Source: Bradyrhizobium sp. RD5-C2 (GTDB lineage Bacteria; Pseudomonadota; Alphaproteobacteria; Rhizobiales; Xanthobacteraceae). From it: 64,000 nt of DNA. This document shows positions 9,750 to 18,513 of this stretch, piece after piece. A program made the position numbers and the translations under genes. Location: NCBI RefSeq assembly GCF_019972155.1, contig NZ_BOVL01000010.1:346183-410182 (forward strand). The letters run 5' to 3'. The notes beneath the pieces are model-generated. The model did not search any database. It was not told where the DNA came from and saw only the letters and a list, made by a program, of their open reading frames with translations. Within the stretch, counting starts at the first letter, position 1, and every line of letters begins with the position of its first letter.

Positions 9750-10943
9750 ATGCAGAAGGATGACGACAGGACGCCGCTCGCCCGGGTGCGGGTGCTGGAT
9801 TTTTCCATCATGGTGGCGGGGCCCTATTGCGCGCGGCTGCTCGCCGACGTCGGCGCCGAGGTCATCAAGATCGAGCCGCCGGAAGGCGACGACATGCGGC
9901 TGCGGACGCCGCTGCGCGAAGGCCACAGCACCTATTTCGGCCAGCTCAATGCCGGCAAGCGCAGCCTGGCGCTGGACCTGAAGAACGCCGATGCCATCAA
10001 GCTCGTGCATCGCATGGTCGCGGAGGCGGACATCCTTGTCGAGAATTTCCGTCCAGGAGTGATGGAGCGGCTCGGCCTCGGCTACGACGCGCTGCGCGAA
10101 ATCAACCCGCGTTTGATCTATTGCTCGATCTCGGGCTATGGCCAGTCGGGCCCTGCCGCCGAGCGCGCGGCATACGCGATGATCGTGCACGCCGAAAGCG
10201 GATTCGATACCTCGCTGATGCGTTATGCCGGTGACCGGGAGCGTCCCGCGGCCGGAGCGATCTTTGTTGCCGACATCCTCGGCGGCATCTTCGGCTATTC
10301 CGCGATCCAGACCGCGATGGTCCAGCGCGAACGCACCGGCAAGGGGCAGCGCGTCGATGTGGCGTTGATGGACTGTATGCTCAACCTGCTGGTCTATGAG
10401 CTCCAGGAAGCCCAATTCCCGATCCGCTCGCCGCGTCCGACCTATGGGCCGGTCCGCACCCGCGATGGCGATATCCTGATCGCCCCAGTCACGCCGCGCA
10501 ATTTTGCGGCGCTATGTGAGGTCACGGGGCAGGCCGAGCTGGCGAACGATCCGCGCTTTGCGACCATTCCGGCGCGAGGCGCCCACTGGACCGCCATGAT
10601 GCAGGTGATCGAGCAATGGACCGACCGCCACACCGTCGCCGAATGCATCGCGGCGCTGGATCGAGCCGGCGTTCCCTGCGCCGAGTACCGGACGCCGGGT
10701 GCCGCGCTGACCGACGCCCATCTGCGTCAACGTGGCGTGTTCGGGACGGTCTCGGATGGTGCCGGCGAGTTCGTCGGCGTCAACGCGCCATGGCAGATGT
10801 CGGGGGCCGATACGTCGATCGGAAGTCAAGTTCCCGGGGTCGGCGCGCAACGGGACGATGTGCTGTCGCGGATCCTCAGATTGTCGCCGGACGCAATTGC
10901 GGCGCTCGCGGCTGCGGGCACGTTTGGCAGGACGCCGGCCTAG
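9750..10943 (+). CDS. Class III CoA-transferase (CaiB/BaiF family)
   Basis: Transfers CoA between acyl-CoA and a free acid through an aspartyl-CoA intermediate, so it probably activates the substrate of this cluster. The 397-residue protein has the family opening VRVLDFSIMVAGPYCARLLADVGAEVIKIEPP, the FVADILGG segment expected to hold the catalytic aspartate, and GQRVDVALMDCMLNLL. It starts at ATG 9750 after AGGAG and ends the operon that begins at 6678. The MarR gene converges on it 20 bp downstream. Confidence 0.92.
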   Translation: MQKDDDRTPLARVRVLDFSIMVAGPYCARLLADVGAEVIKIEPPEGDDMRLRTPLREGHSTYFGQLNAGKRSLALDLKNADAIKLVHRMVAEADILVENFRPGVMERLGLGYDALREINPRLIYCSISGYGQSGPAAERAAYAMIVHAESGFDTSLMRYAGDRERPAAGAIFVADILGGIFGYSAIQTAMVQRERTGKGQRVDVALMDCMLNLLVYELQEAQFPIRSPRPTYGPVRTRDGDILIAPVTPRNFAALCEVTGQAELANDPRFATIPARGAHWTAMMQVIEQWTDRHTVAECIAALDRAGVPCAEYRTPGAALTDAHLRQRGVFGTVSDGAGEFVGVNAPWQMSGADTSIGSQVPGVGAQRDDVLSRILRLSPDAIAALAAAGTFGRTPA

Positions 10944-10963
10944 GCAGCCGGACGCCGGCGATC

Positions 10964-11458
10964 TCAGCTATCGGACGGAGCGTCTGGCGGCGGAGCCTTC
11001 GCGATCGCGAGCAGGCATTTCAGGAAATGCGCGCGGTCTTCCTTGCGCAAGGGCGCCAGCATGATGTTTTGCAGCTCGGCAGCGGCTGGGATGACGGCGA
11101 GCAACGCTTCCTCGCCCTTGGCGGTGATCTGCACCTGGAGCGAGCGGCGGTCGTCCGGATTGTTCTTCTTCGAGACCAGCCGGCGCGCCGCCATCCGCTT
11201 CAGCATCTCGCTGAGCGTGTTGCGGTCGCAGCTGATCCGGTCTGCCAACACCGAGGGGGTGAGAGGACCCAATTGGTACAGCGCCATCAGCACGCCGAAT
11301 TGCCGCGGCGTGATGTCGCTCTGGCGGGTTATGCTCTGATAAAGCCCGTCATAGCGGGCTTCCAGCAGCCGCAGCAGAAACCCGACGCCGCCTTCGAGCT
11401 GCCAGTCGCGCGCAATGTCCGTCGCCGAACTCGGTTTCATATTCTTGTCGGCTGCCAT
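10964..11458 (-). CDS. MarR-family transcriptional regulator
   Basis: A 164-residue winged-helix regulator. The central part shows the MarR DNA-binding domain: LTPSVLADRISCDRNTLSEML as helix-turn-helix and the NPDDRRSLQVQIT wing with the invariant Asp-x-Arg. MarR proteins of this size usually repress a divergent catabolic operon and release DNA on binding an aromatic acid or its CoA ester. Here the divergent operon is the Rieske oxygenase set, about 200 bp away, with a palindrome in between. The 3' end nearly meets the CoA-transferase gene. Confidence 0.9.
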   Translation of the reverse strand: MAADKNMKPSSATDIARDWQLEGGVGFLLRLLEARYDGLYQSITRQSDITPRQFGVLMALYQLGPLTPSVLADRISCDRNTLSEMLKRMAARRLVSKKNNPDDRRSLQVQITAKGEEALLAVIPAAAELQNIMLAPLRKEDRAHFLKCLLAIAKAPPPDAPSDS

Positions 11459-11587
11459 GCCGTCGTTGGACTCCGATTTTTCGAATTCGCGTTAGCCGTT
11501 AGCAGCTTGGCCTGACGTTCTCAACCCTGCGGTGAACCGCCCCCCGGTCTGTTCGTGGCACGATGCAACTGCTTTCGGCCTTGTCAG

Positions 11588-11623
11588 GCATTTGGCAATG
11601 TAGTACGTATACGTATCAAATGC
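11588..11623. promoter_or_regulatory. Palindromic candidate MarR operator
   Basis: The divergent gap between marR and the Rieske operon contains a perfect 12-bp palindrome TACGTATACGTA at 11604-11615. A second, wider inverted repeat, GCATTTG (11588-11594) and CAAATGC (11617-11623), encloses it. MarR dimers typically bind 10-20 bp palindromes in this position. The assignment rests on position and symmetry alone. Confidence 0.5.
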
Positions 11624-11654
11624 GATGCCAAGACATCGTGCAGGGAGGTTGAAC

Positions 11655-11981
11655 TTGGACCTGCGTGAGCTGCTGTCGATTCCTTATTTGCTCGAGGCTG
11701 AGGCGGTCGAAACCGAGCCGGGGCAGTGGCGGGTTCGTCTTGCCTATCCGGAGCTGCCGGGATGCACGGCGGAAGCCGCCGTCGTCGAGGACGCCTTACG
11801 GGAGCTCGAGCGGCGCCGCATCGAATTGATCGTCGGCCTCGTGGAGGCGGGCAAGCAGCCTCCCATTCCGCGCAAGCCGCTCTCCGCATCCGATCCGCTA
11901 TGGACCGCTCAGGATCTCGGACTGTCTGACCGCGTCGCAGCGCTTCTCGGCGGTGCGGCGGGTCCGGCCACACGCAATTGA
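11655..11981 (+). CDS. Small HicB-like domain protein
   Basis: A small acidic protein (108 aa) with the pattern of the HicB antitoxin fold: an N-terminal strand region, WRVRLAYPELPGCTAEA as the strand-turn motif (Y/F-P-[DE]-LPGC), a helix rich in Arg/Glu, and a PPIPRKP loop. No HicA toxin or C-terminal DNA-binding domain is visible, so this is not an ordinary toxin-antitoxin pair. The start is taken as TTG 11655 because AGGGAGG at 11642-11648 is ideally spaced; an ATG at 11625 in the same frame would add ten basic residues and overlap the operator region. It is the first gene of the Rieske operon, 13 bp before the oxygenase. Function unknown. Confidence 0.6.
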   Translation: MDLRELLSIPYLLEAEAVETEPGQWRVRLAYPELPGCTAEAAVVEDALRELERRRIELIVGLVEAGKQPPIPRKPLSASDPLWTAQDLGLSDRVAALLGGAAGPATRN

Positions 11982-11994
11982 AGGAGGCAAATTC

Positions 11995-13314
11995 ATGCTC
12001 TCGCGCGAAGACAATGAACGCCTGGTGAGGGTCGGCAAGGGCACGCCGCTTGGCGACCTGTTTCGGCTTTACTGGATTCCCTTCCTGCCGTCGGCGGACC
12101 TCGCCAAGGGCGGACAGCCGAAGCGCATCCGGCTGCTTGGCGAGGATCTGGTCGCCTTCCGCGACACCGAGGGGCGGGTCGGGCTGGTCGATCAGGCCTG
12201 CCCGCATCGCGGCGCGCCGCTGATCTTCGCACGGAACGAGGATTGCGGGCTGCGCTGCGTCTATCACGGCTGGAAATTCGACTTCGCCGGCGCGGTGACG
12301 GATATGCCCGCGGAGCCGGTGCGCAGCCGCCTCAAGGAGCGGGTGCGGATCAAGGCCTATCCCTGCAAGGAGCGCAACGGGATGATCTGGACCTATATGG
12401 GCCCCGACCAGGCCGAGCTTCCGCCGCTGCCGAACCTCGAATGGAATTTGGTGCCGGCCGAGCAGGTGCACATCTCGGTGCGGGTCCAGGAGTGCAACTG
12501 GCTGCAGGCTGTCGAAGGCGAGATCGACTCGGCGCACGCGCCGCTGCTTCATGGCCGGCTGGACGCGCAGGGCACGACCAGCGCCTGGATCCAGAAGCGC
12601 GACCTGCGGCCGACCTTCGAATGCATCAAGCAGGACTTCGGCATGAGTATCGCCGCGCGGCGCAACTACGATGCCAATACGCTGTACTGGCGGGTCAACC
12701 AGTTCATGCTGCCGTTCTATACGCTGGTGCCCCCGCTGTCGCCATTCCCGGATCTGAGCGGGCACGCCTGGGTGCCGATCGATGACGAGAATACGCTCTG
12801 CATCATGTTCTCCTATCATCCGTCGGAACCGCTGCTGGAGAAAACGCGGCAGGTGTTCGCCGAAGGACACAAGGGCCGCGAGAGCGGTCATGCCAGCCGC
12901 CACGCGCTGGTTCAGCACCCGGTGACGGTCCCCTATGCAGGCTACTGGACCAAATACAATCCGCAGAACGGCTTTCAATTCGACTACGAGGCGCAGCGCA
13001 CCACCTGGTTCTCGGGCCTGCCGGGGCTGTGGGTGCAGGACGGCGCCTGCCAGAGTGGCGTCTCGCCGATCTTCGATCGCACCAAAGAGACGCTGTGCTC
13101 GAGCGATACCGGAATTGCGATGACGCGGCGCTTCATTCTGGAAGCGGTCGGCGCCTATCGCGATCACGGGATGAAGCCCAAGGGCGTCTCGGATCCCGAC
13201 GTGTTCATGGTGCGCGCGGTGTCGCTGCGGCTGCCGCCGGAGGATTCCTGGGTCGACGTCGGCGCGCCGTTCATGCGGGCGAAGCTTGGTGCCGACTTCG
13301 GGTACGAATTGTGA
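11995..13314 (+). CDS. Rieske non-heme iron oxygenase, large subunit (phthalate dioxygenase type)
   Basis: Terminal oxygenase that would hydroxylate an aromatic or similar ring. The 439-residue protein has the Rieske centre ligands Cys69-x-His71 and Cys88-x2-His91. The mononuclear iron motif EGEIDSAHAPLLHG supplies Asp178, His181 and His186, the same numbering I recall for phthalate dioxygenase. AGGAGG at 11982-11987 supports the ATG at 11995. There is no small (beta) subunit gene nearby, which fits the homomultimeric phthalate-dioxygenase group. The next gene encodes the matching reductase. The exact substrate cannot be read from sequence. Confidence 0.92.
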   Translation: MLSREDNERLVRVGKGTPLGDLFRLYWIPFLPSADLAKGGQPKRIRLLGEDLVAFRDTEGRVGLVDQACPHRGAPLIFARNEDCGLRCVYHGWKFDFAGAVTDMPAEPVRSRLKERVRIKAYPCKERNGMIWTYMGPDQAELPPLPNLEWNLVPAEQVHISVRVQECNWLQAVEGEIDSAHAPLLHGRLDAQGTTSAWIQKRDLRPTFECIKQDFGMSIAARRNYDANTLYWRVNQFMLPFYTLVPPLSPFPDLSGHAWVPIDDENTLCIMFSYHPSEPLLEKTRQVFAEGHKGRESGHASRHALVQHPVTVPYAGYWTKYNPQNGFQFDYEAQRTTWFSGLPGLWVQDGACQSGVSPIFDRTKETLCSSDTGIAMTRRFILEAVGAYRDHGMKPKGVSDPDVFMVRAVSLRLPPEDSWVDVGAPFMRAKLGADFGYEL

Positions 13315-13326
13315 GCGCATCCCGCC

Positions 13327-14289
13327 ATGGCTGAAATGACGCAGGACGTGCTGGTCAAGCGCATCGGCTATGAGGCCGAACGGATCAATTCCTATGAGCT
13401 GATCGCCCGGACAGGCGGCGAGCTCCGGCCGTTCACGGCCGGGAGCCATATCGACTTGCATCTGCCGAACGGCATGATCCGCAGCTATTCGCTGGTCAAC
13501 GATCAGCGCGAGCGGCATCGCTATGTGATCGCCGTCAACAAGGATGCCGAGAGCCGGGGCGGCTCTAGCTTCGTCCACGACTCCATGAAGGTCGGGGACA
13601 TCGTGACGATCTCGGAGCCGCACAACAATTTCGCGCTGCACGAAGCGGCAGAGCATTCGGTCCTGATCGCGGGAGGCATCGGCATCACGCCGTTATTGTC
13701 CATGATCCGGCGCCTGGAGGCGCTCGGACGCCGCTGGGAGCTGTTCTACGCCGCGAGGACGCGCACCGCTGCCGCGTTCCTCGACGAGCTCGACGCATTC
13801 CGATCCGATCTTCATTCCAGGATACATCTCGATTTCGACGATGAGCGTTCGGGGCTTCTGTTCGACCTGCCGGCAATCGTCGGCAACGCACCGGCCCACG
13901 CGCATCTTTATTGTTGCGGCCCGGTGCCCATGCTCGCGGCATTCGAGGCAGCGGCGGCTGATCGGCCTTCGGACCGCGTGCATGTCGAATATTTCCAGGC
14001 GCGCGAAGCGCCTGCTACCGAGGGCGGCTTCGACGTCAAGCTCGCGCGAAGCAATCGCACGATTGCGGTCGAGCCCGGCAAGACGATCCTCGATGCGTTG
14101 CTGGATGCCGGCATCACCGCGAACTACGCCTGCACCGAGGGAGTCTGCGGCACCTGCGAGACGCGCGTGCTCGAGGGCACGCCTGACCATCGCGATCAGT
14201 TTCTGAGCAAGGAAGAGCAAGCGGCGAACAAGAGCGTCATGATCTGCTGTTCGGGCGCCAAGTCCCGCACGCTCGTGCTCGATCTCTAG
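13327..14289 (+). CDS. Phthalate-dioxygenase-reductase-type FMN/[2Fe-2S] oxidoreductase
   Basis: Passes electrons from NAD(P)H through flavin and a plant-type ferredoxin centre to the Rieske oxygenase encoded just upstream. Domain order in the 320 residues: flavin domain with RSYSL at 52-56, nucleotide domain with GGIGITPLLSM at about 116-126, and a C-terminal [2Fe-2S] domain with Cys269, Cys274, Cys277 and Cys307 or Cys308. A C-terminal ferredoxin domain is the class IA arrangement of phthalate dioxygenase reductase and vanillate demethylase reductase. The gap to the oxygenase is 12 bp. Confidence 0.93.
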   Translation: MAEMTQDVLVKRIGYEAERINSYELIARTGGELRPFTAGSHIDLHLPNGMIRSYSLVNDQRERHRYVIAVNKDAESRGGSSFVHDSMKVGDIVTISEPHNNFALHEAAEHSVLIAGGIGITPLLSMIRRLEALGRRWELFYAARTRTAAAFLDELDAFRSDLHSRIHLDFDDERSGLLFDLPAIVGNAPAHAHLYCCGPVPMLAAFEAAAADRPSDRVHVEYFQAREAPATEGGFDVKLARSNRTIAVEPGKTILDALLDAGITANYACTEGVCGTCETRVLEGTPDHRDQFLSKEEQAANKSVMICCSGAKSRTLVLDL

Positions 14290-14313
14290 AACAACAGACG
14301 ACGGGTGGAAACA

Positions 14314-15537
14314 ATGAAGTATCTTTCGCAAATCGCCGGAATGGCCCTACTGGCCGTTTGCGCCGGTTCGCCCGCATCGGCGGACGCTGCGCGCTTCCTC
14401 AAGATCGGCGTGCTCAACGACGCATCCGGCCCTTATTCGGACAATGCCGGCGAAGGCTCGGTGACGGCGGCCAGGATGGCTGCCGAGGATTTCATGCGGC
14501 TTCACTCGGATTTCAAGATCGAGATCGTCTCCGCCGACCACCAAAACAAGGCGGATGTCGGCGCCGCAATCGCGCGGCGCTGGATCGATCAGGAGAAGGT
14601 CGATGCGGTCGCCGACGTGCCGAACTCGGCCGTCGGGCTCGCCGTCAACGAAGTCGTGCGCGGCACCAAGGCGGCGCTGATTGCATCGAGCGCGGCATCC
14701 TCCGACCTGACCGGGAAATACTGCTCGCCCAACACGATCCAGTGGACCTTCGATACCTGGGCGGCCTCGCACACCATCGGCACCTACCTCGTGCGTCACG
14801 GCGGCAAGAAATGGTATTTCATTGCGACCGACAATGCGCTCGGCAAGTCGATGGTGCGCGACGGCACGGCGGTGATCGGCGCCGGCGGCGGCACCGTGCT
14901 CGGATCGGTCAACGTGCCGATCAACAATGCAGACTATGCCTCGTTCATCCTGCAGGCGGATAGCTCGGGCGCCGACGTGATCGCGTTCGCGACCGCCGGC
15001 GGCGACACGGTCAGCCTGATCAAGCAATCCGCCGAGTTCGGGCTGAAACAGAGCGGGCGCACCTTCGCGGCGCTGCTGACCACCACCAACGATGTCGAGT
15101 CGAGCGGCCTTGCGGTTGGGGAGGGGCTGATCATCACCCAGCCGTTCTACTGGGACCTCAACGATGCCAGCCGTGCCTGGTCGGTGAGGTTCAGCGCGCG
15201 TCAGCACGGGCAATCGCCGACCGCGTTCCATGCCGGCGTCTATTCCTCCGTGCTGGCTTACCTGAACGCGGCGCTGGCGGCAGGAACCAATGACGCGCCG
15301 GCGGTGATCCGGAAGTTGAAGGAGAAGCCGATCGACGACGCCTTGTTCGGGCCGGTCGTGGTGCGCGCGGACGGCCGCACCATTCACAACATGTACATCT
15401 TCAAAGTGAAGAGCCCGAATGAGTCGAAGAGCAAGTGGGACCTGCTGGAGCAGGTCGGCGTGCTGTCCGGGCCGGAGGCGTTTCGGCCGCTCGACCAGGG
15501 CGGATGCTCGCTCGTCGAGCCGCCGAAGAGCAATTGA
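14314..15537 (+). CDS. LIV-type ABC transporter substrate-binding protein in the Rieske operon
   Basis: Exported type I solute-binding protein (407 aa) with a Sec signal peptide (hydrophobic core about 7-18, cleavage near ASA at 21-23) and the opening FLKIGVLNDASGPYSDNAG. The ATG at 14314 is preferred over the GTG at 14305 because GGTGG lies between them. It is embedded in the operon between the reductase and a CoA-transferase, so it probably captures the pathway substrate, an aromatic or other organic acid. No membrane or ATPase component is in this operon; it must use a permease encoded elsewhere. Confidence 0.85.
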   Translation: MKYLSQIAGMALLAVCAGSPASADAARFLKIGVLNDASGPYSDNAGEGSVTAARMAAEDFMRLHSDFKIEIVSADHQNKADVGAAIARRWIDQEKVDAVADVPNSAVGLAVNEVVRGTKAALIASSAASSDLTGKYCSPNTIQWTFDTWAASHTIGTYLVRHGGKKWYFIATDNALGKSMVRDGTAVIGAGGGTVLGSVNVPINNADYASFILQADSSGADVIAFATAGGDTVSLIKQSAEFGLKQSGRTFAALLTTTNDVESSGLAVGEGLIITQPFYWDLNDASRAWSVRFSARQHGQSPTAFHAGVYSSVLAYLNAALAAGTNDAPAVIRKLKEKPIDDALFGPVVVRADGRTIHNMYIFKVKSPNESKSKWDLLEQVGVLSGPEAFRPLDQGGCSLVEPPKSN

Positions 15538-15590
15538 CGACGACGGAAGCGACCTTCGGATCAACACTTCTCAAACTGACGGACCTCCCG

Positions 15591-16874
15591 ATGCTGGATC
15601 AGCTTGAAGCCGACTTCCCCGAGCACACGCCGCGCCCTGCCGATGCGCCAAGGGCGCTCGAGGGGGTCCGGGTGATCGATTTCTCGCATTTCATTGCGGG
15701 ACCGTTTGCGACCATGATCCTCGCCGACATGGGCGCCGAGGTGATCAAGGTCGAAGCGCCCGGCCGCGGCGACGATTTGCGCCGCTATCCCCCGGTGCAT
15801 CCGGATCTCAGGCACGGTGCGCCGTTCCTCTGGACCAACCGCAACAAGCGCAGCATTGCCCTCGATCTCAAATCGCCGGAGGGCCTGAAGGTCGCGCGCG
15901 AGCTGGTCGCGACGGCAGACGTCGTTGTCGAGAACTTTTCGGCCAGCGTGATGGCGCGGCTGGGGCTCGATTATGAGAGCTGCCGCAAGATCAAGCCCGA
16001 GATCATCTATTGCTCGGTGTCGGCCTATGGCCGCGACGGAGCGTTTTCGGACCGGCTCGGCTTCGATCCGATCGCGCAGGTCGAGAGCGGCTTTGTCTCC
16101 ATGAATGGCTACGCCGATCGCGAGGGCGTGCGCGCATTGTCGCCGGTGATGGATATCAGCACCGCAATGATGGCCAGCAATGCGATCCTTGGCGCGTTGT
16201 TCGCGCGGGAGCGGAGTGGGCAGGGCCAGGCCATCGAGGTCTCGTTGTTCGAGAATGCCGTCCTGATGACCGGCTACGCCACCATGCAGTCGCTTTTCAA
16301 CAATGCCGATCCGAAGCGAAGCGGCAACACCAGCCCGGATACGTGTCCGTCGGGTGTGTTTCAGGCCAGCGATTGCGCCTTCTATATCAATTGCGGCAAC
16401 GACAAGATCTTTCAGCGCCTGATGGCGCAAGTTCTCGAGCGCGAGGATCTCGCCGCGGCCGAGATCTATGCAGCCGGCCCTGATCGAATCCGTCGGCGCG
16501 AGGAGCTGTTTGCGATTCTCGGCGATGCCTTTGCCCGGCAGCCCTGGTCGCACTGGCAGTCGCGGATGCGGGCGGCCGGGGTGCCCTGCGGTCAGGTGCG
16601 CACCGTCGGCGAGGCGATCCGCTCCCCGGAGGCAAGGGAGCGCGGGATCGTCACCCGGATACCGCACGAGACGCTGGGTTGGGTGCCGAACGTAAACCTT
16701 CCGATCCGCTATTCGCGGACCCCGATCGTCGATCCCGTTGCGGCACCAGCGGTTGGACAGCACACCGAAAACGTGCTGCGCGAATTGCTCAACTACGATG
16801 AGGCCGAGATCGCGCGCCTTGCCGCAAGTGGGGCCTTCGGCAGCCAACCCTCGCGACAGGAGACCAAGCCGTGA
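15591..16874 (+). CDS. Class III CoA-transferase (CaiB/BaiF family), second copy
   Basis: Family III CoA-transferase of 427 residues, probably activating the acid handled by this operon. It has VRVIDFSHFIAGPFATMILADMGAEVIKVE, the LSPVMDISTAMMASNAILGAL segment carrying the expected aspartate, and GQAIEVSLFENAVLMTG. ATG 15591 was chosen as start since upstream codons run back into the binding-protein gene and show no similarity. Its stop overlaps the next gene's GTG by four bases (GTGA), indicating translational coupling to the thiolase-like gene. Confidence 0.9.
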   Translation: MLDQLEADFPEHTPRPADAPRALEGVRVIDFSHFIAGPFATMILADMGAEVIKVEAPGRGDDLRRYPPVHPDLRHGAPFLWTNRNKRSIALDLKSPEGLKVARELVATADVVVENFSASVMARLGLDYESCRKIKPEIIYCSVSAYGRDGAFSDRLGFDPIAQVESGFVSMNGYADREGVRALSPVMDISTAMMASNAILGALFARERSGQGQAIEVSLFENAVLMTGYATMQSLFNNADPKRSGNTSPDTCPSGVFQASDCAFYINCGNDKIFQRLMAQVLEREDLAAAEIYAAGPDRIRRREELFAILGDAFARQPWSHWQSRMRAAGVPCGQVRTVGEAIRSPEARERGIVTRIPHETLGWVPNVNLPIRYSRTPIVDPVAAPAVGQHTENVLRELLNYDEAEIARLAASGAFGSQPSRQETKP

Positions 16875-18067
16875 CGGGGCGCGGGCGAGACGAGCGGACG
16901 CTGCGGGGTCGTGTCGCCGTGATCGGGATCGGCGAAACAGAATACTATCGCCACGGCGGTTCTCCCGACCCGGAGTTCAAGCTCGCGCTGAAAGCGATTC
17001 TGGCGGCTTGCGAAGATGCCGGGCTCGATCCCCGCGAGATCGACGGATTCTCGTCCTACAGCGACGATCGCAGCGAGGCCTCGCGGCTCGCCGCGGCGCT
17101 GGGGACGCATCGATTGCGCGCCGCCACCATGCAATGGGGCGGAGGCGGCGGCGGTTGCTGTGCCGCGGTTGCCAACGCGGCGGCCGCGATCGTCGCGGGC
17201 CTCGCCGATTGTGTCGTGGTGTTCCGCTCGCTGGCGCAGGGCCAGTATGGTCGGTTCGGACAGGCGGGTGGGATCCACACCGTTTCAGGCGAGCGGTCCT
17301 ACCTGATGCCTTACGGCGTGCTGGCACCGCCGCAGCGCTTTGCCATGCGGGTGCAGCGCTACATGCACGAGCATGGCGTGCGCCAAGAGGCGTTGCGCGC
17401 GATTGCGCTCGCCTCCTATCACCATGCCCAGGCCAACCCGCGTGCCGTGATGCACGGCAAGCCGCTGGACGTCGAGAAATACGACGCCTCGCGCTGGATC
17501 GTGGAGCCCTTCCATCTCTACGATTGCTGCATGGAGAATGACGGCGCGGCGGCCTTGGTGCTGGTATCGGCGGAGCGCGCCGCCGAATTCCGGAATAAGC
17601 CGGCCTATCTGCTCGGTGCCGCCTTCGGATCCGGACATCGCGCGGCCGCGACGGCGCACAACGCGCCGCTCTACGCCACGGCGAGTTTCGACACCGTTGC
17701 CCCCGATCTCTATCGCATGGCCGGAGTAGGACCGTCGGATGTCGGTGTGGTCCAGGCCTACGAGAATTTCACCGGCGGTGTCGTGATGGCGCTGGCTGAG
17801 CACGGCTTTTTCAAGCCAGAGGAGGCCAACGACTTCCTGACCGTCGAGAACCTGATCGCGCCGTCCGGACGGCTGCCGCTCAACACCAGCGGCGGCAACC
17901 TCGCCGAATGTTACATGCACGGCTTTGAGCTCGTCCTGGAAGCGGTTCGCCAGGTGCGCGGCACCTCGACGAACCCGGCGCGACGCAGCGACGTCGCAAT
18001 GGTCATCGGAGGTCCGATGGTCTCTCCTGCGAGCGACCTCATTCTGGGTTCGGAGGCCACCTTATGA
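16871..18067 (+). CDS. Thiolase-fold protein, SCP2-thiolase/lipid-transfer type
   Basis: A 398-residue thiolase-superfamily member of the group annotated as lipid-transfer protein or acetyl-CoA acetyltransferase. It has VAVIGIGETEYYRHG at the start, GGGGGGCCAAVANAAAAIVAG around the nucleophile region (cysteines in a glycine-rich turn), and a C-terminal NTSGGNLAECYMHG motif. Members of this group work with a DUF35 protein either as thiolases or, as in steroid side-chain degradation, as retro-aldolases. The gene overlaps the DUF35 gene by four bases (ATGA), which supports a two-subunit complex. Confidence 0.88.
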   Translation: MTGRGRDERTLRGRVAVIGIGETEYYRHGGSPDPEFKLALKAILAACEDAGLDPREIDGFSSYSDDRSEASRLAAALGTHRLRAATMQWGGGGGGCCAAVANAAAAIVAGLADCVVVFRSLAQGQYGRFGQAGGIHTVSGERSYLMPYGVLAPPQRFAMRVQRYMHEHGVRQEALRAIALASYHHAQANPRAVMHGKPLDVEKYDASRWIVEPFHLYDCCMENDGAAALVLVSAERAAEFRNKPAYLLGAAFGSGHRAAATAHNAPLYATASFDTVAPDLYRMAGVGPSDVGVVQAYENFTGGVVMALAEHGFFKPEEANDFLTVENLIAPSGRLPLNTSGGNLAECYMHGFELVLEAVRQVRGTSTNPARRSDVAMVIGGPMVSPASDLILGSEATL

Positions 18068-18513
18068 GCAAGCCAAGTGCGCGCTATCTCCCGGCAGGCC
18101 TGCCGATCCCGGTCGCGGAGCCCGACGGCCTGTCCGCGCCCTATTGGCAAGGATTGCGTCAGGGCAAGCTGCTGGTGCAACGCTGCGGCCACTGCAATAC
18201 GTGGCAGTTCGGACCCGAATGGCTCTGTCATCGCTGCCACGCCTTCGATCCGGCATGGACCGAAGTCGCGCCGCGCGGCCGGATATTCAGCTGGGAACGC
18301 GCGTGGCATCCATCGCATGCCGCGCTGAAAGGGCATGGACCTTACATCGCGGTGCTTGTCGAACTGCCGCAGGCCGGCGGCGTTCGCATGGTCGGCAATC
18401 TGCTCGGCGATCCCGAACAGGCGGTTGCAATCGGTGCAGATGTCGAAGGGGTCTTCGAGCATCACCTGGAGTCGGATCCGCCTTACTCTTTGCTGCAATG
18501 GCGCCGGCCGTAG
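18064..18513 (+). CDS. DUF35 (zinc ribbon plus OB-fold) acyl-CoA partner protein
   Basis: A 149-residue protein with an N-terminal zinc ribbon (Cys41, Cys44, Cys55, Cys58) followed by an OB-fold of beta strands. DUF35 proteins bind the acyl-CoA and stabilise or complete the active site of a thiolase-like partner. The four-base overlap with the preceding thiolase gene makes that protein the obvious partner. It is the last gene of the Rieske operon; a run of six T at 18515-18520 follows the stop but I find no convincing stem before it. Confidence 0.9.
   Translation: MSKPSARYLPAGLPIPVAEPDGLSAPYWQGLRQGKLLVQRCGHCNTWQFGPEWLCHRCHAFDPAWTEVAPRGRIFSWERAWHPSHAALKGHGPYIAVLVELPQAGGVRMVGNLLGDPEQAVAIGADVEGVFEHHLESDPPYSLLQWRRP

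Noticed and set aside
6827..9811. Very long open frame on the minus strand opposite the crotonase and fused dehydrogenase genes, with similar long antisense frames at 977-3325, 11584-13656 and 39008-40879
   Set aside because: The products are Arg/His/Asp-rich, match no family, and lie wholly opposite genes with clear conserved motifs. High GC content keeps such frames free of stops.
11655..11981. Type II toxin-antitoxin system
   Set aside because: Only a HicB-like domain is present; no HicA-like toxin gene lies on either side.
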